DNA of 64,000 nt from Vibrio sp. NTOU-M3 (GTDB taxonomy: Bacteria > Pseudomonadota > Gammaproteobacteria > Enterobacterales > Vibrionaceae). The stretch covers positions 1,178,001-1,242,000 of the forward strand of contig NZ_CP162101.1 in assembly GCF_040869035.1 (NCBI RefSeq), written 5' to 3'. The position numbers and the translations under genes are program-made. Under the pieces are notes generated by a model, which made no database searches, had not been told where the DNA came from, and saw only the letters and a list, made by a program, of their open reading frames with translations. Shown here piece by piece: positions 27,059 to 35,275 of the stretch (position 1 is the stretch's first letter; every line of letters starts with the position of its first letter).

Positions 27059-29557
27059 TTACGTATTAGCCGTTGCCGGCAGGGTTGTTGTATTTGAAGG
27101 GGAGGCGGGAATGCGTATCCGTGCCTGTGTCCCTTGAGGTAAAGGTATCAGTTGAATCTGCCCTTTGTGAGCATCAATGATGCGCTGTACAATTGCCAGC
27201 CCTAATCCTGTGCCTTTCGCTTTAGTGGTAAAGAAAGGTTCGAATACTTTGTCTACAAGACAAGGATCAATGGAGTGGCCGTTATTTTCAATATCTATCA
27301 GCAGTTGAGTCTCGGAATCTGTGATCATGATATTTGAACAGATCACCACTTGTGGTGGCTCTGTTGTCGCTTGTTGTGCTGCTTGCATGGCATTGAGCAG
27401 CAGGTTTTGTAACGCTTGACGCAGTTTAGTTGGGTCGGCGTAAAGCGTGGGTAAATTAGGTTGTAGGCTCAAGGTAATATTAACGTTGTTTTGTTTACTA
27501 AGCTTTTGCTGACTGGCGGCGAGTGTTTCAAGCAGCTTGTTTAAATCTATCCACTCTGGTTTGCATTGATCAGGGCGAGAATAAGCCAGCAGCTCTTCTA
27601 AGATGGCTTCCATATAGCGCACCTGCTCAAGGGAGATATCAAACATCTCATTTTTTTGCGTTCTGGCTTGGAGCTGCAGCACCATTTTTATCGAGCTGAG
27701 TGGGTTACGCAGATCATGCGCAATCATACTGACGACTTTACCAACGGCGGCCAGTTTTTCATGATGAATACGTTCGCGCGTTTGTGTTTCAACTTCTTGT
27801 GCGAGCCTCTTTTCTTCGCTGATGTCTTGCTTCACCGCTACGTAATACAGCGTTCGACCATCGACGTCTTTTACCGGGGAAATACGCGCACGTTCCCAGA
27901 AGAGTTCACCGTTCTTTTTGCGGTTATGAAACTCGCCACGCCACTCTTGTCCTTCCTCAAGGGTTTGCCACAAATTTTGGTACTCAGAACTGTCCATTTC
28001 TCCCGATTGTAGAAACCGTGGTGTTTGCCCTAAAACGTCTTCACGTTGATATCCGGTAAGTTCACAAAACACCGGATTAACATACACAATGCGTCCAGTC
28101 AGGTCAGTGATCATCACGGAGTTCTGGCTTCGTTCAACGGCGTGGCTTAAGCGTTGAAGCTGATCCTGAGCCATCTTCTGTTCGGTCACATCTTCTCCAA
28201 GCAGTGTTAGGGAAACTTCTTGGTCGTTTGATTCTGTAAAGGTGGATGTCCAAGAAACTAAGTGGATTTCCCCTGTTTGGCTTAGCACCACACTTTCACT
28301 ATGCGGCTGATGGGTTTGTTGGCGAATGGCTTCATCTAAGGCTTCTTGAGCTTGAACTTGTAATTCTTTGGGAATAAATCGTTCGACCCAAGGGTGACCA
28401 ATAACTTGCTCTGAGCGATAACCCACCATACTTAGGAAAAAGTCATTGCAGAAAGTAATGATGCCTTCTCGGTTGATGCTCACAGCAGCTAACTGGATAT
28501 TCTCAAGTGTATGACGAAACTGCTGCTCATAACGCTGTTGCTGGTGGAGAAAGCGAGTTTGTACGCGATAGCGGCTGAAAATAAAGGCCGCCACACTGAC
28601 TAAGACAAACAGCAGACAATAGAACAAGCTGTAGTTGCTGTGAAACGCAATACGTGAAAGGTTAAAGCGCTCGGTAGGAAACACCGAAACAACGGTCCAG
28701 TTGCCGCTATTAGGCGCTTCAATTTGGGCAAAAGTATAATAGTTGATGCCTAAAAAGCGTTGCCCTTCTTTTTGCGAAATTATCCAGTCGAACACGTCCT
28801 CTGGCATATTTTTGTCTTTTGAAACTGCAAAGTTACTGCCTTGGGCATCGGTTGGATGAATGACGGCGATACCGTCTGGGTTGTAGAGGTAAACGTGGTT
28901 AGTGAACTCAGGCGCGACAGCAATAAGTTTGTTGATGAGCTGATTGCCTTTGTAGTTCAGAATAATCACGCCGAGTCGTTTGCCTTGGTCGTCAAAAACC
29001 GGAGTTCCTACTCGAATGGTTGGTTTAATTGGTTTTTGTATTTCACCTTCTTCAACGTTGAGATCAAGGGGGGAGATATAAACTTCTCCTTTACTTAATC
29101 GGTTTGAATACTGCCAGTAATAGCGGTGAGCTTTATTTTGCAGTTTAGCGCTCGGGACGACTGACACTTCGCCATTGTTATTGTTGACCCGTAACCGTTC
29201 GAAACCTTGAGTGTCGAGAAAGCGAATTTGATCATAACTGTGATTATTCACGCTAAGCTGAACAAAGTAGGCTTTTAATGAGGCATAAGGGGCAACTTGA
29301 GAAGAAAGAGTATTGCTGGCAACGTAACTAAGGTTTTTTGCATCTGCAGACATGCGAATTAAGGTTTCCCCTAACATCTCTTCAATTAGCCCAACAATGA
29401 CCCGCTCGTTGTGAAGCGCATACTGTTTGTCGTTATCCACGCTTAGCAGATAATGTAGGTTCATCCAGATCCCCAGAACAAGGTACCCCGGAATAGCCCA
29501 GAGAAGCCATTCAGAGAAGAAGGCTTTCTTGGTCGGCTTATGTTGGATGTTTCTCAT
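27059..29557 (-). CDS. Membrane sensor histidine kinase (Cache + PAS)
   Basis: 832-residue kinase paired with the following sigma-54 regulator. A first membrane segment (about 14-38) and a second (about 310-330) flank a large periplasmic double-Cache-type sensor. Two PAS domains follow (about 350-460 and 475-590; the latter has NPVFCELTGY and GEFHNRKKNGELFWERA). The HisKA domain has His614 in MIAHDLRNPLSS. The HATPase domain has NLLLNAMQAA, GTGLGLAIVQRI. The ligand is unknown. Because its partner probably drives the redox operon at 32.3 kb, the sensor may detect that operon's substrate or a related redox cue; this is inference. Confidence 0.9.
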   Translation of the reverse strand: MRNIQHKPTKKAFFSEWLLWAIPGYLVLGIWMNLHYLLSVDNDKQYALHNERVIVGLIEEMLGETLIRMSADAKNLSYVASNTLSSQVAPYASLKAYFVQLSVNNHSYDQIRFLDTQGFERLRVNNNNGEVSVVPSAKLQNKAHRYYWQYSNRLSKGEVYISPLDLNVEEGEIQKPIKPTIRVGTPVFDDQGKRLGVIILNYKGNQLINKLIAVAPEFTNHVYLYNPDGIAVIHPTDAQGSNFAVSKDKNMPEDVFDWIISQKEGQRFLGINYYTFAQIEAPNSGNWTVVSVFPTERFNLSRIAFHSNYSLFYCLLFVLVSVAAFIFSRYRVQTRFLHQQQRYEQQFRHTLENIQLAAVSINREGIITFCNDFFLSMVGYRSEQVIGHPWVERFIPKELQVQAQEALDEAIRQQTHQPHSESVVLSQTGEIHLVSWTSTFTESNDQEVSLTLLGEDVTEQKMAQDQLQRLSHAVERSQNSVMITDLTGRIVYVNPVFCELTGYQREDVLGQTPRFLQSGEMDSSEYQNLWQTLEEGQEWRGEFHNRKKNGELFWERARISPVKDVDGRTLYYVAVKQDISEEKRLAQEVETQTRERIHHEKLAAVGKVVSMIAHDLRNPLSSIKMVLQLQARTQKNEMFDISLEQVRYMEAILEELLAYSRPDQCKPEWIDLNKLLETLAASQQKLSKQNNVNITLSLQPNLPTLYADPTKLRQALQNLLLNAMQAAQQATTEPPQVVICSNIMITDSETQLLIDIENNGHSIDPCLVDKVFEPFFTTKAKGTGLGLAIVQRIIDAHKGQIQLIPLPQGTQARIRIPASPSNTTTLPATANT

Positions 29558-29637
29558 GAAGACCTTAAAAAATTGAGCGTTAGTTATAGGGTAAAAAAGT
29601 TGTGTTGAAGCGTCTTTAACGGTTGATGTTTTTGTGT

Positions 29638-29663
29638 GAATGCCCGCGTTTTTACGGGCATTC
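29638..29663. other. Strong hairpin between HEAT-repeat and kinase genes
   Basis: 9-bp perfect stem GAATGCCCG / CGGGCATTC with an eight-base T-rich loop. No T tract follows on either strand, so it is not a standard terminator. It lies in the 140-base gap between two genes read in the same direction and could act as processing or partial-termination signal. Confidence 0.5.
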
Positions 29664-29697
29664 CTTGTTACGAATGGGAGCTAGCACTTACGTTGGG

Positions 29698-31983
29698 CTA
29701 AGTCATTAATGCACCCATCAGTTTAATCCCATTGGGTTGTTGCTCTGGCGATAGGGAATTCAAGTGTTGCGTAAGCCAATTTAGAGCATGCGCTTGAAAC
29801 ATTTTAAAGTGTTGAAAAGCGATGGTGTGACATTCTTGATCATGTATCGGAAGAAGTATGACCGACTCGATGCTTTCATCGGGCTCTCTGAGTAAACAAC
29901 TGAGTTTGAGAGCCTGTTTACGGACGCCACCCGCAGGATCATCTAGTAGCACTGAGACAGCGGCTTTAACCACAGGTTTATATTGCAGCGTCAATTTAGA
30001 AAGGTGCTGTTCCACAGTAAATAGGGCGCTAAGCCGAACGTGTTCATCTGGGCTTTTTAGCGCCTCGAGTAGCAGCGGTAGGGCTTTGGATGTTGGAACA
30101 CAAGCGAGGTACTTCAACGCATGTTGCTGAGTTAACGGGTGGCCACCAAAAATAGTGGTTGCTGCGGCGCCGATTGCATTATGAATTTGACTGGATGGGT
30201 TAAGTGCTTTCTTTTGATGTGTCAGGGATTGGAATATTTCACGCAGCTCGCTGTCATTGGCACCCAACAAGGCCTCAATTAACCACTCAACCGCTTGTGG
30301 GTTAGAGGCTTGCCCTAAAGCACGCAATGCGAGAACTTTATTGTCGTATTCTGGTAGTCGGGCGATTTTCTTACGATTTAAATTGAGGTTGTCTGCACTA
30401 TCAAAGTGCTCTTTGACCACCTGACCAAAGGACGCCAGTTCGTCATCAAGTTCATTCACCATCTCAACGATATTGGTTTGTTGATCGTCTTGTTGGTGTT
30501 GGACATCTAATTTGGCTTCTAAGTTGGTTTGAGTGATCGCCGCTATGGTCGAAGACGGTGTATTTTCAGTTTGGTATTGGGCGGGAACATCGTGTTGTGC
30601 CAACGCTTCTAATAACGCTTCGTTTTGCTCGTTTTCCTTTTCGGCTTCATTGACTTCTATGGTGTCAGGGTAAGCACTCAGGCCAAAAATGGCGGTTCTG
30701 ATCAAGTGCTGGCAGTTTGGATGTGAGAGCTGGCTTATTAGATCAAAGCACGCTTGCCGAATCGAAGTATCGTAGAAAGGTACATCACCGTTCTCTTTGC
30801 AGCGTAAAATCCGCTGTTCAAGTGCTGGCAACAGAGCATCAATATGCGAGTTTAACGAAATTAACGTACGTATAAGCGGTGCTTGTATGTGGGTTTTGAG
30901 CTGGTCATTCTCAAGTAACTCAACCGCAATGGATACAAGTTGTTGCTGCTGAGAGGAAGAGAGCAAAGCAGGATTAGCTTGTTGTAAAAACGCCACAAAA
31001 GCATTTGGTTCATTGGCACAAAGCATATCGATGATCACCGGGTAATCTTGTTCTTCCAGGCTTTGTTGGTGCATCAACTGAATCAGTTGTGTTCGAGCGG
31101 CGGGTGCTGCCGTTTTCAAGTAGCTTAATAATCGGCTTTTATCGATTTCGTCATACCCAGACAGTTGTTCTAATCCGGTTATTGCTGCTTTTTGCACCTG
31201 CTCATCCGTATCTTGAAGGTGTTTGGCTATGTCCCAAAAATATTCGCTAGCATGCTTGCTCGTTAGTGCCTCGATGGCAATGCGCCGACAGAGTGGGTCG
31301 TCATCCGTGAGGTGTTTGTACAAAAATGCTTTTGCGAGTTGAGTTTCACTAAATTTGAGGGCTTTAAGCAATTTGCGCCTTGCTGTGAGCGGCGCTGTGA
31401 GAAGGCGATCAGTAATCCAACTGGCATCAAGTTTAGCGATGCCCCGATATAATATGCTTTCTAGTTCGGGCTCTGGATCTTGTTCAAGCACTTCCTGAAA
31501 CAGCTTGAGATAAGCAGGACTTGGGTGCTCAACCAATATACTGACCGCTTCGAACTGAAGATCCCACCAATCGTCCCAATCACTGCTTAGTCCCCATTTA
31601 TCATCCGCAAGCCGTCCTTGAGCGATTTGCTGGACCAATTTGTCTACAGGGTTGAGCGTTAAGTGATGAGATAAGGCATGAAGTGCGCCAATGCGAGCAT
31701 CGCTTTCAGGGTGATATTTCACCACTTCACACAGTGAATCAACGTTACCGCCTTGAAGCTGAGCAAGTGCTGATGCCGCATCGATGACGACATCAGGGTC
31801 GGGGTGATACAAACAGTCGTTCAGAGCTGGCTCCGTCGCGCTAATCTTGTTTGCTGCTACTACGCCAGCCGCATAGCAGCGCTGTGCTTCATCTCCTTGT
31901 TGGAGTAATTGGATCAATAATTGTTGTGCTGACTGTTTAGCGGCTTCTAAATTCTCACCTCGATTTGTGATGGTTTTGTCCAT
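29698..31983 (-). CDS. HEAT-repeat protein
   Basis: 761-residue soluble alpha-solenoid protein. The ATG at 31981-31983 has AAAGG eight bases upstream. Repeated helical pairs of the HEAT/PBS-lyase type run through almost the full length, for example DPDVVIDAASALAQLQGG, DDPLCRRIAIEALTSK and SPDEHVRLSALFTVEQHL. A low-complexity Gln/Glu-rich segment (about 445-520) divides two solenoid halves. No signal peptide is present, so it is cytoplasmic. It is divergent from the redox operon and read toward the kinase/regulator pair. HEAT proteins act as scaffolds, and in some systems as maturation factors. A role in assembling the molybdopterin or heme enzymes next door is possible but unproven. Confidence 0.82.
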   Translation of the reverse strand: MDKTITNRGENLEAAKQSAQQLLIQLLQQGDEAQRCYAAGVVAANKISATEPALNDCLYHPDPDVVIDAASALAQLQGGNVDSLCEVVKYHPESDARIGALHALSHHLTLNPVDKLVQQIAQGRLADDKWGLSSDWDDWWDLQFEAVSILVEHPSPAYLKLFQEVLEQDPEPELESILYRGIAKLDASWITDRLLTAPLTARRKLLKALKFSETQLAKAFLYKHLTDDDPLCRRIAIEALTSKHASEYFWDIAKHLQDTDEQVQKAAITGLEQLSGYDEIDKSRLLSYLKTAAPAARTQLIQLMHQQSLEEQDYPVIIDMLCANEPNAFVAFLQQANPALLSSSQQQQLVSIAVELLENDQLKTHIQAPLIRTLISLNSHIDALLPALEQRILRCKENGDVPFYDTSIRQACFDLISQLSHPNCQHLIRTAIFGLSAYPDTIEVNEAEKENEQNEALLEALAQHDVPAQYQTENTPSSTIAAITQTNLEAKLDVQHQQDDQQTNIVEMVNELDDELASFGQVVKEHFDSADNLNLNRKKIARLPEYDNKVLALRALGQASNPQAVEWLIEALLGANDSELREIFQSLTHQKKALNPSSQIHNAIGAAATTIFGGHPLTQQHALKYLACVPTSKALPLLLEALKSPDEHVRLSALFTVEQHLSKLTLQYKPVVKAAVSVLLDDPAGGVRKQALKLSCLLREPDESIESVILLPIHDQECHTIAFQHFKMFQAHALNWLTQHLNSLSPEQQPNGIKLMGALMT

Positions 31984-32121
31984 GCCCACATCCTTTTCTC
32001 TCTTTTGCTTACAAGGTGTTTAGCAGGTTTTATGCCTGAATGTTTATCCGTTAAAAATCTCTTAAAAACAGTTGGTTACATAATTTGGTTTATGGATGGT
32101 GCACGCAAGCCGTGAAGTGAT

Positions 32122-32169
32122 TGAACGATATGTTCACTTATGGGGGAGTGAATTAAACGAATCGTTCAA
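32122..32169 (+). promoter_or_regulatory. Two upstream dyads, candidate enhancer sites
   Basis: TGAAC-N5-GTTCA (32122-32136) is a perfect dyad. TTAAACG-AAT-CGTTCAA (32153-32169) is a near-perfect one (one mismatch) sharing the CGTTCA core. The centres are 32 bases apart, about three helical turns, and lie 90-135 bases upstream of a sigma-54 promoter. This is the classic layout for an NtrC-type activator. Confidence 0.55.
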
Positions 32170-32242
32170 AAAAACACGATGTGATCTGATTCAAATTGCT
32201 CTTAATTATTTGATTATAAACAATAAAATTTAATAGGGAAAA

Positions 32243-32259
32243 TTGGAACGGTTTATGCT
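32243..32259 (+). promoter_or_regulatory. Sigma-54 promoter of the redox operon
   Basis: TTGGAACGGTTTATGCT has GG at 32245-32246, exactly ten bases, and GC at 32257-32258, the invariant spacing of sigma-54 promoters. Transcription would start near 32270, about 75 bases before the first ATG. Confidence 0.65.
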
Positions 32260-32345
32260 CAACCAGTAGTGGCGAATATAAAAACGCTGCGCACATAACA
32301 TACTGGAATGGCGCAGCAACTAGCTGGAAGCTAAGGAGCATAACA

Positions 32346-33434
32346 ATGAAAAAAATGCTGATCCTTGCTGCTACCGTAACGGTGTCATTTTCAGTTTGGA
32401 GTCAGGGAGAGCCGAAGTTTGGCCCTCTACCGAAATTGAAAGTCGATGCTGCAAAAGCAGAATTAGGAAAACGCCTGTTCTTTGATACTCGACTCTCTGG
32501 CAATACCGCATTGTCTTGCGCGTCGTGTCATAAACCCGAGAATGGATATTCTTATCCGGAAGCCTTGTCACCTGCTTACACGGGCAGTAAAGGTTTTCGA
32601 AATGTACCGACTTTAATCAATACAGCCTACAAAAAAGTGTGGTTCCACGATGGAAGAATCGGGACCAATCTTAACGATGTAACGCGTGAAAATATTACGG
32701 AAGATTGGTTGATGAATATGGACATGCGATTGATGCAAGAGCGTCTTAAGCAAGATCCAGTCTATGTGAAAATGTTCAAAGATGCCGGTTATGGTGAACC
32801 ATCAAATGGTTCCGTGCGTAAAGCCATTCCTGAGTACCTGAAAACACTCACTTCAAACCCAACACCTTTTGATAACAACAAACTCAGTTCAGAGGCTAAA
32901 AAAGGTTTCGCTTTATTTAAGGGCAAAGCGGGGTGTGCCTCTTGTCACAATGGTCCGTTATTTACTGATGGTAAGCCATACAACACGGGTGTTCCTGAAA
33001 ACTTAGATATTTTCCGCGACCCAATGCGTCATCAAACTTTTATTGCCTTCAACATGTTTATGGGAAATGAGAATTACATGAACCTTAAACGTGATGTCGG
33101 TGCACACGTTCAGACGCACAAGGCAGATGGAACCGACATGGGTAAGTTCATGACACCAACATTGCGAGAGCTTACGCAGACAGCACCTTACATGCACAAC
33201 GGTATGTTAGCGACGCTTGAAGATGTGGTTGCATTTTATAACGCCGGTGGCGGGCAAGATAGTAATAAAGATGCTCGACTTAAGCCATTGAACCTTAGCG
33301 ATAAAGAGCAAGCGCAGTTGGTGGCTTTCCTGAAATCCTTGTCTAGTGAACCGCTGACCAGTGAGAAACACGTGTGGATGGCGAACGATTACGACTACAA
33401 GCTGATCTCCGATTGGCGCAACGCGAAAAACTGA
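32346..33434 (+). CDS. Diheme cytochrome c peroxidase / MauG-like protein (IdrP-like 1)
   Basis: 362-residue periplasmic diheme protein. AAGGAG precedes the ATG. The signal peptide ends near residue 20 (FSVWSQ). Heme 1 attaches at Cys58-x2-Cys61-His62 and heme 2 at Cys197-x2-Cys200-His201. The C-terminal signature TAPYMHNGMLATLEDVV is typical of the peroxidase/MauG superfamily. Family members reduce hydrogen peroxide or oxidise protein side chains. It is the first gene of the operon and is paired with a second, distinct diheme protein. Such pairs accompany iodate reductase (IdrP1/IdrP2), where they are thought to detoxify reactive intermediates. Confidence 0.88.
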   Translation: MKKMLILAATVTVSFSVWSQGEPKFGPLPKLKVDAAKAELGKRLFFDTRLSGNTALSCASCHKPENGYSYPEALSPAYTGSKGFRNVPTLINTAYKKVWFHDGRIGTNLNDVTRENITEDWLMNMDMRLMQERLKQDPVYVKMFKDAGYGEPSNGSVRKAIPEYLKTLTSNPTPFDNNKLSSEAKKGFALFKGKAGCASCHNGPLFTDGKPYNTGVPENLDIFRDPMRHQTFIAFNMFMGNENYMNLKRDVGAHVQTHKADGTDMGKFMTPTLRELTQTAPYMHNGMLATLEDVVAFYNAGGGQDSNKDARLKPLNLSDKEQAQLVAFLKSLSSEPLTSEKHVWMANDYDYKLISDWRNAKN

Positions 33435-33444
33435 GGAGGACGAG

Positions 33445-34677
33445 ATGAAAATGAACTCAATCACCTTGTCTGCAATGACGGCACTGACCTTATCTCTGAC
33501 CGCATTACCAGCTTGCGCTAAACAAGACGATAAGTCGTTAACGGCAGATCAAGTTGCAGCCAGCCTGCCAGCAGTGCAACTGGATGGAAAAAGCTATCCG
33601 GCATTGGCACCGCTTGGTGACGTGCCAACACCAAAAGATAACCCGACAACACCGGAGAAAGTTGAGTTAGGTAAACTGCTTTTCTTTGATGGCCGCTTAG
33701 GGGGTGATACCACAACCCCTTGCTCTGCGTGTCACAATCCTGCACTAGGTTGGGATTTCCCAGCGGACTTGTCTTTAGGTTATCCGGGCACGGTGCACTG
33801 GCGAAATAGTCAGACAATTATTAATTCCGCCTACTACCAGAAACTATTTTGGGCAGGTTCTTCCAAGTCTCTTGAAGGACAAGCGAAAAGTGCTGCGAAA
33901 GGGGGTGTTGCGGGTAACGGCGAAGATGACATCATGGAAGCACGGTTAGCATTGGTGCCAGATTATGTTGAACGCTTTAATCATGTGTTTGGTGACAACT
34001 ATCCGAAAGTCAGTAACGCATGGAAAGCCATTGCGGCGTTTGAGCGCACATTAGTACAAACCGATACACCGCTGGATAACTACTTAATGGGGGATAAATC
34101 GGCCCTTACAGAAGCTCAGTTACGAGGTAAAACCTTATTTGAAGGCAAAGCAAAGTGCATCGCTTGTCACAATGGTGCGCTGGCGTCTGATCAAAAGAAC
34201 TACAACATAGGTGTGCCAACCAATAAACGCTGGGAAAGCGACCCGCTTGCTCAGATCACTTTCCGTTATGAACTCTACGCTAAGGGCTCTAACGAAAAGA
34301 TGTATCGTGAGACTAAAGCGGATCCCGGGGTGTATTTCCGCGGCAAACGCAAGGAGATGAAAGGTAAGTTCCGTACGCCAAGTATCCGTTATACCAAGTA
34401 CACCGCGCCATACATGCACAATGGCACCATTGCGACCTTGGCCGATGTAGTGGATTTCTATGACCGAGGTGGTATTGCAAAGGATGGACGTACCACAGAT
34501 TTCCCACAAACCAAAAGTCCGCTTATTCAGCCACTTGGGCTGACGGCTGAAGAGAAACAAGACTTGCTGGCGTTTATCGACGCCTTCTCGGGAGAGCGCA
34601 TCACCATGGATTATCCGAAGCTGCCTGAATATCAGCGCTTGTTCAGTGAAGAAGAATTGGCGGAGGTGAAGAAATGA
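33445..34677 (+). CDS. Diheme cytochrome c peroxidase / MauG-like protein (IdrP-like 2)
   Basis: 410-residue periplasmic diheme protein. AGGAGG lies five bases before the ATG, overlapping the previous stop. The signal peptide ends around residue 25 (LTALPACA). Heme sites are Cys93-x2-Cys96-His97 and Cys238-x2-Cys241-His242, and the C-terminal TAPYMHNGTIATLADVV matches the family. It is longer than and clearly diverged from its upstream partner, so the two are old paralogues with separate roles. Its stop overlaps the start of the Rieske gene by four bases (ATGA), which indicates translational coupling and a shared complex or pathway. Confidence 0.88.
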   Translation: MKMNSITLSAMTALTLSLTALPACAKQDDKSLTADQVAASLPAVQLDGKSYPALAPLGDVPTPKDNPTTPEKVELGKLLFFDGRLGGDTTTPCSACHNPALGWDFPADLSLGYPGTVHWRNSQTIINSAYYQKLFWAGSSKSLEGQAKSAAKGGVAGNGEDDIMEARLALVPDYVERFNHVFGDNYPKVSNAWKAIAAFERTLVQTDTPLDNYLMGDKSALTEAQLRGKTLFEGKAKCIACHNGALASDQKNYNIGVPTNKRWESDPLAQITFRYELYAKGSNEKMYRETKADPGVYFRGKRKEMKGKFRTPSIRYTKYTAPYMHNGTIATLADVVDFYDRGGIAKDGRTTDFPQTKSPLIQPLGLTAEEKQDLLAFIDAFSGERITMDYPKLPEYQRLFSEEELAEVKK

Positions 34678-35273
34678 TTTTCGGTAAAGATAAAGCGAAT
34701 AAAAAAGAGAGTGCTACAGAACATCGGAAATGCATGATGTCACGTCGTAAGTTTTTGATGTATAGCGGGGTGACGGCAGGGGCGGCAAGTGTTATGCCGA
34801 TCACTTTGTTCCCCGGAACGGCGCAAGCTATGCACACCAATGCTCGGGTTGTGGGTTATCCACGAAAGTTACTTGGCAAATTGAGTGATCTTAAAGCCAA
34901 TAAACCTGTGTATTTCAACTACCCCGATGATGGACCAAATAGCCAAGGTATTTTGGTCAAAATGGATGTTCCAGCAGGCGGTGGTATTGGCCCCAAACAA
35001 GATGTGGTCGGCTTCTCTTTGATGTGTACTCACCAAGGCGGTCCGCTCAATGGTCAATATAAAGTAGTTGGTGAACACCGGGTGTTAGGTCAGTGTCCAT
35101 TCCACCTGTCTACTTTTGATATGCGCAGACATGGCATTATCGTTTCTGGTCAAGCATATGAGAGTTTACCGCAGGTACTGCTTGAGCTAGATGGTGATGA
35201 AATATATGCCGTGGGCATTATGGGGCTGTTATTTGGCCGAACTGAAAACATAATTGCGATGCAGGAGACGTAA
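34674..35273 (+). CDS. Tat-exported Rieske iron-sulfur subunit (IdrB/AioB-like)
   Basis: 199-residue electron-transfer subunit with a [2Fe-2S] cluster. A twin-arginine signal (SRRKFLMYSG, Arg24-Arg25, then a weak hydrophobic stretch and TAQA) directs folded export. The Rieske ligands are Cys118-x-His120 (CTHQGG) and Cys141-x2-His144 (CPFH). The size and position directly before the molybdopterin subunit match AioB of arsenite oxidase and IdrB of iodate reductase. The catalytic subunit lacks its own export signal and would travel with this one. The ATGA overlap with the upstream gene ties it to the operon. Confidence 0.9.
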   Translation: MIFGKDKANKKESATEHRKCMMSRRKFLMYSGVTAGAASVMPITLFPGTAQAMHTNARVVGYPRKLLGKLSDLKANKPVYFNYPDDGPNSQGILVKMDVPAGGGIGPKQDVVGFSLMCTHQGGPLNGQYKVVGEHRVLGQCPFHLSTFDMRRHGIIVSGQAYESLPQVLLELDGDEIYAVGIMGLLFGRTENIIAMQET

Positions 35274-35275
35274 TC

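Noticed and set aside
29638..29663. Terminator between HEAT-repeat and kinase genes
   Set aside because: The stem is strong but the T-rich part is in the loop and no T tract follows, so it is kept only as a hairpin.
31984..32121. Sigma-54 promoter for the HEAT gene on the minus strand
   Set aside because: I looked for GC-N10-CC on the plus strand in this stretch and found none with the right spacing.
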